This document shows positions 63,341 to 64,000 of a stretch of DNA of 64,000 nt, piece after piece (positions within the stretch are counted from its first letter, which is position 1; every line of letters begins with the position of its first letter). The DNA is taken from NCBI RefSeq assembly GCF_019279795.1, contig NC_056725.1:1754081609-1754145608 (forward strand). Direction: 5' to 3'. The notes under the pieces were generated by a model. That model was not told the origin of the DNA. It worked only from the letters and a program-made list of their open reading frames with translations, and did not search any database. This stretch comes from Protopterus annectens (Eukaryota; Chordata; Ceratodontiformes; Protopteridae). A program made the position numbers and the translations under genes.

Positions 63341-64000
63341 GCCATACACTGAGTAATGAGATGGGTTTTGCACGCCATACAATGATAGGGAAATTGGGGT
63401 GCGTGATGGAGTTCACAAGAAATCCACAAGGAGGCTGTGTGAGATGGAAAAGAAAAGATATTACTAATTATTACAAAATCAAGCTTTTCACTCACATTCA
63501 AACAGGTGGGATACAGGCACACAAACATCAAATTACAGAAATTTAAGAGAGTCATACTAAATGGAGGACAGGATATGGTCAGAAGAATGATTCTCTGTAC
63601 CTACTAAAATAATTCCTCAGAGAGAAAGGGTCGTGGACTCTTGGAATGGGTGGTGGAGGTGACGGAAAGCTATGGAAGCATTTAAGATGGTGTGGAACAG
63701 ATGAAGAAAGGAAGAGAGGAGGAGGGTGAAAGTGAGGCCGAATTTTAAACTTGACATGTTTTCTTCTGTAATCAAATGACAGTAATGTAATCTCTCTCTC
63801 ATACTAAGCTTCTTTTTCTGACTGCTTATCTAAGTAACCATGAGCTGAACAGATTCAAACCCAGCAGTTTTGCCATCCATCATCTTCACGGTATGTAACA
63901 CTGCCTCCTGTTATGGTCACATACATTTCTGTGTTTCCAGATCACTCTCGCACTCACACATGCTCTCTCTCTCTCACACACGCTCTCTGAACAAAACCCC
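63341..64000. other. No gene recognised; CT/CA-rich end
   Basis: Unassigned sequence. A CT/CACA-rich simple stretch occupies about 63946-63990. Confidence 0.45.

Overview
This window looks like one piece of a large, transposon-rich vertebrate genome. I see no bacterial-type operons and no intact host gene. Most of the 64 kb is retroelement sequence from many lineages: three DIRS-type tyrosine-recombinase retrotransposons, three Penelope-like elements (PLEs) plus isolated PLE ends, two long CR1/L2-type LINEs, shorter LINE pieces, an RTE LINE, an L1-like LINE tail and several tRNA-derived SINEs. Abundant DIRS together with PLE, CR1/L2, RTE and L1 suggests an amphibian (salamander or caecilian) or a lungfish-like genome. 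That is inference from TE composition; no species-diagnostic gene is present.

Layout: 1-1310 holds an L1-like ORF2 tail and 3' UTR, then a SINE (1610-1840). A minus-strand CR1/L2 LINE spans about 3085-11093 and is split by PLE1 (4094-8901), an inverted pair of PLE copies. A second inverted PLE pair (PLE2, 11892-14571) is bounded by a 14-bp direct repeat. A LINE RT fragment lies at 14958-15490. An RTE LINE (about 17800-25622, plus strand, preceded by a tRNA-like pol III head) is split by DIRS-A (18076-23681). DIRS-A is the best preserved element, with gag, RT-RNase H, tyrosine recombinase, inverted terminal repeats and an internal complementary region. DIRS-B occupies 26837-33084. Two SINEs lie at 34956-35189 and 35314-35546, and a LINE RT fragment with 3' tail at about 38150-39625. 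PLE3 (43931-45746) is sandwiched between a LINE 3' end (43672-43930) and a long CR1/L2 LINE (45747-49650) whose ORF1 carries an SGNH-esterase signature. DIRS-C occupies 54750-60842.

Between the elements is mostly unassignable AT-rich DNA that reads like intron or intergenic sequence. On the minus strand two short segments look like real host exons: 61177-61293 (117 nt) and 52397-52476 (80 nt). Each has a good acceptor and donor, each is open in a single frame, and their phases fit. If real, the window is intronic sequence of a minus-strand host gene I cannot name, with DIRS-C sitting in one intron.

The more novel signals are these: hammerhead-ribozyme-like cores near the 3' ends of several PLE remnants; a DIRS-A recombinase frame that stays open across the whole RT-RNase H region in another frame; TATA boxes in both DIRS-A terminal repeats that face into the element from both sides; and a tandem pair of tRNA-like SINE heads.
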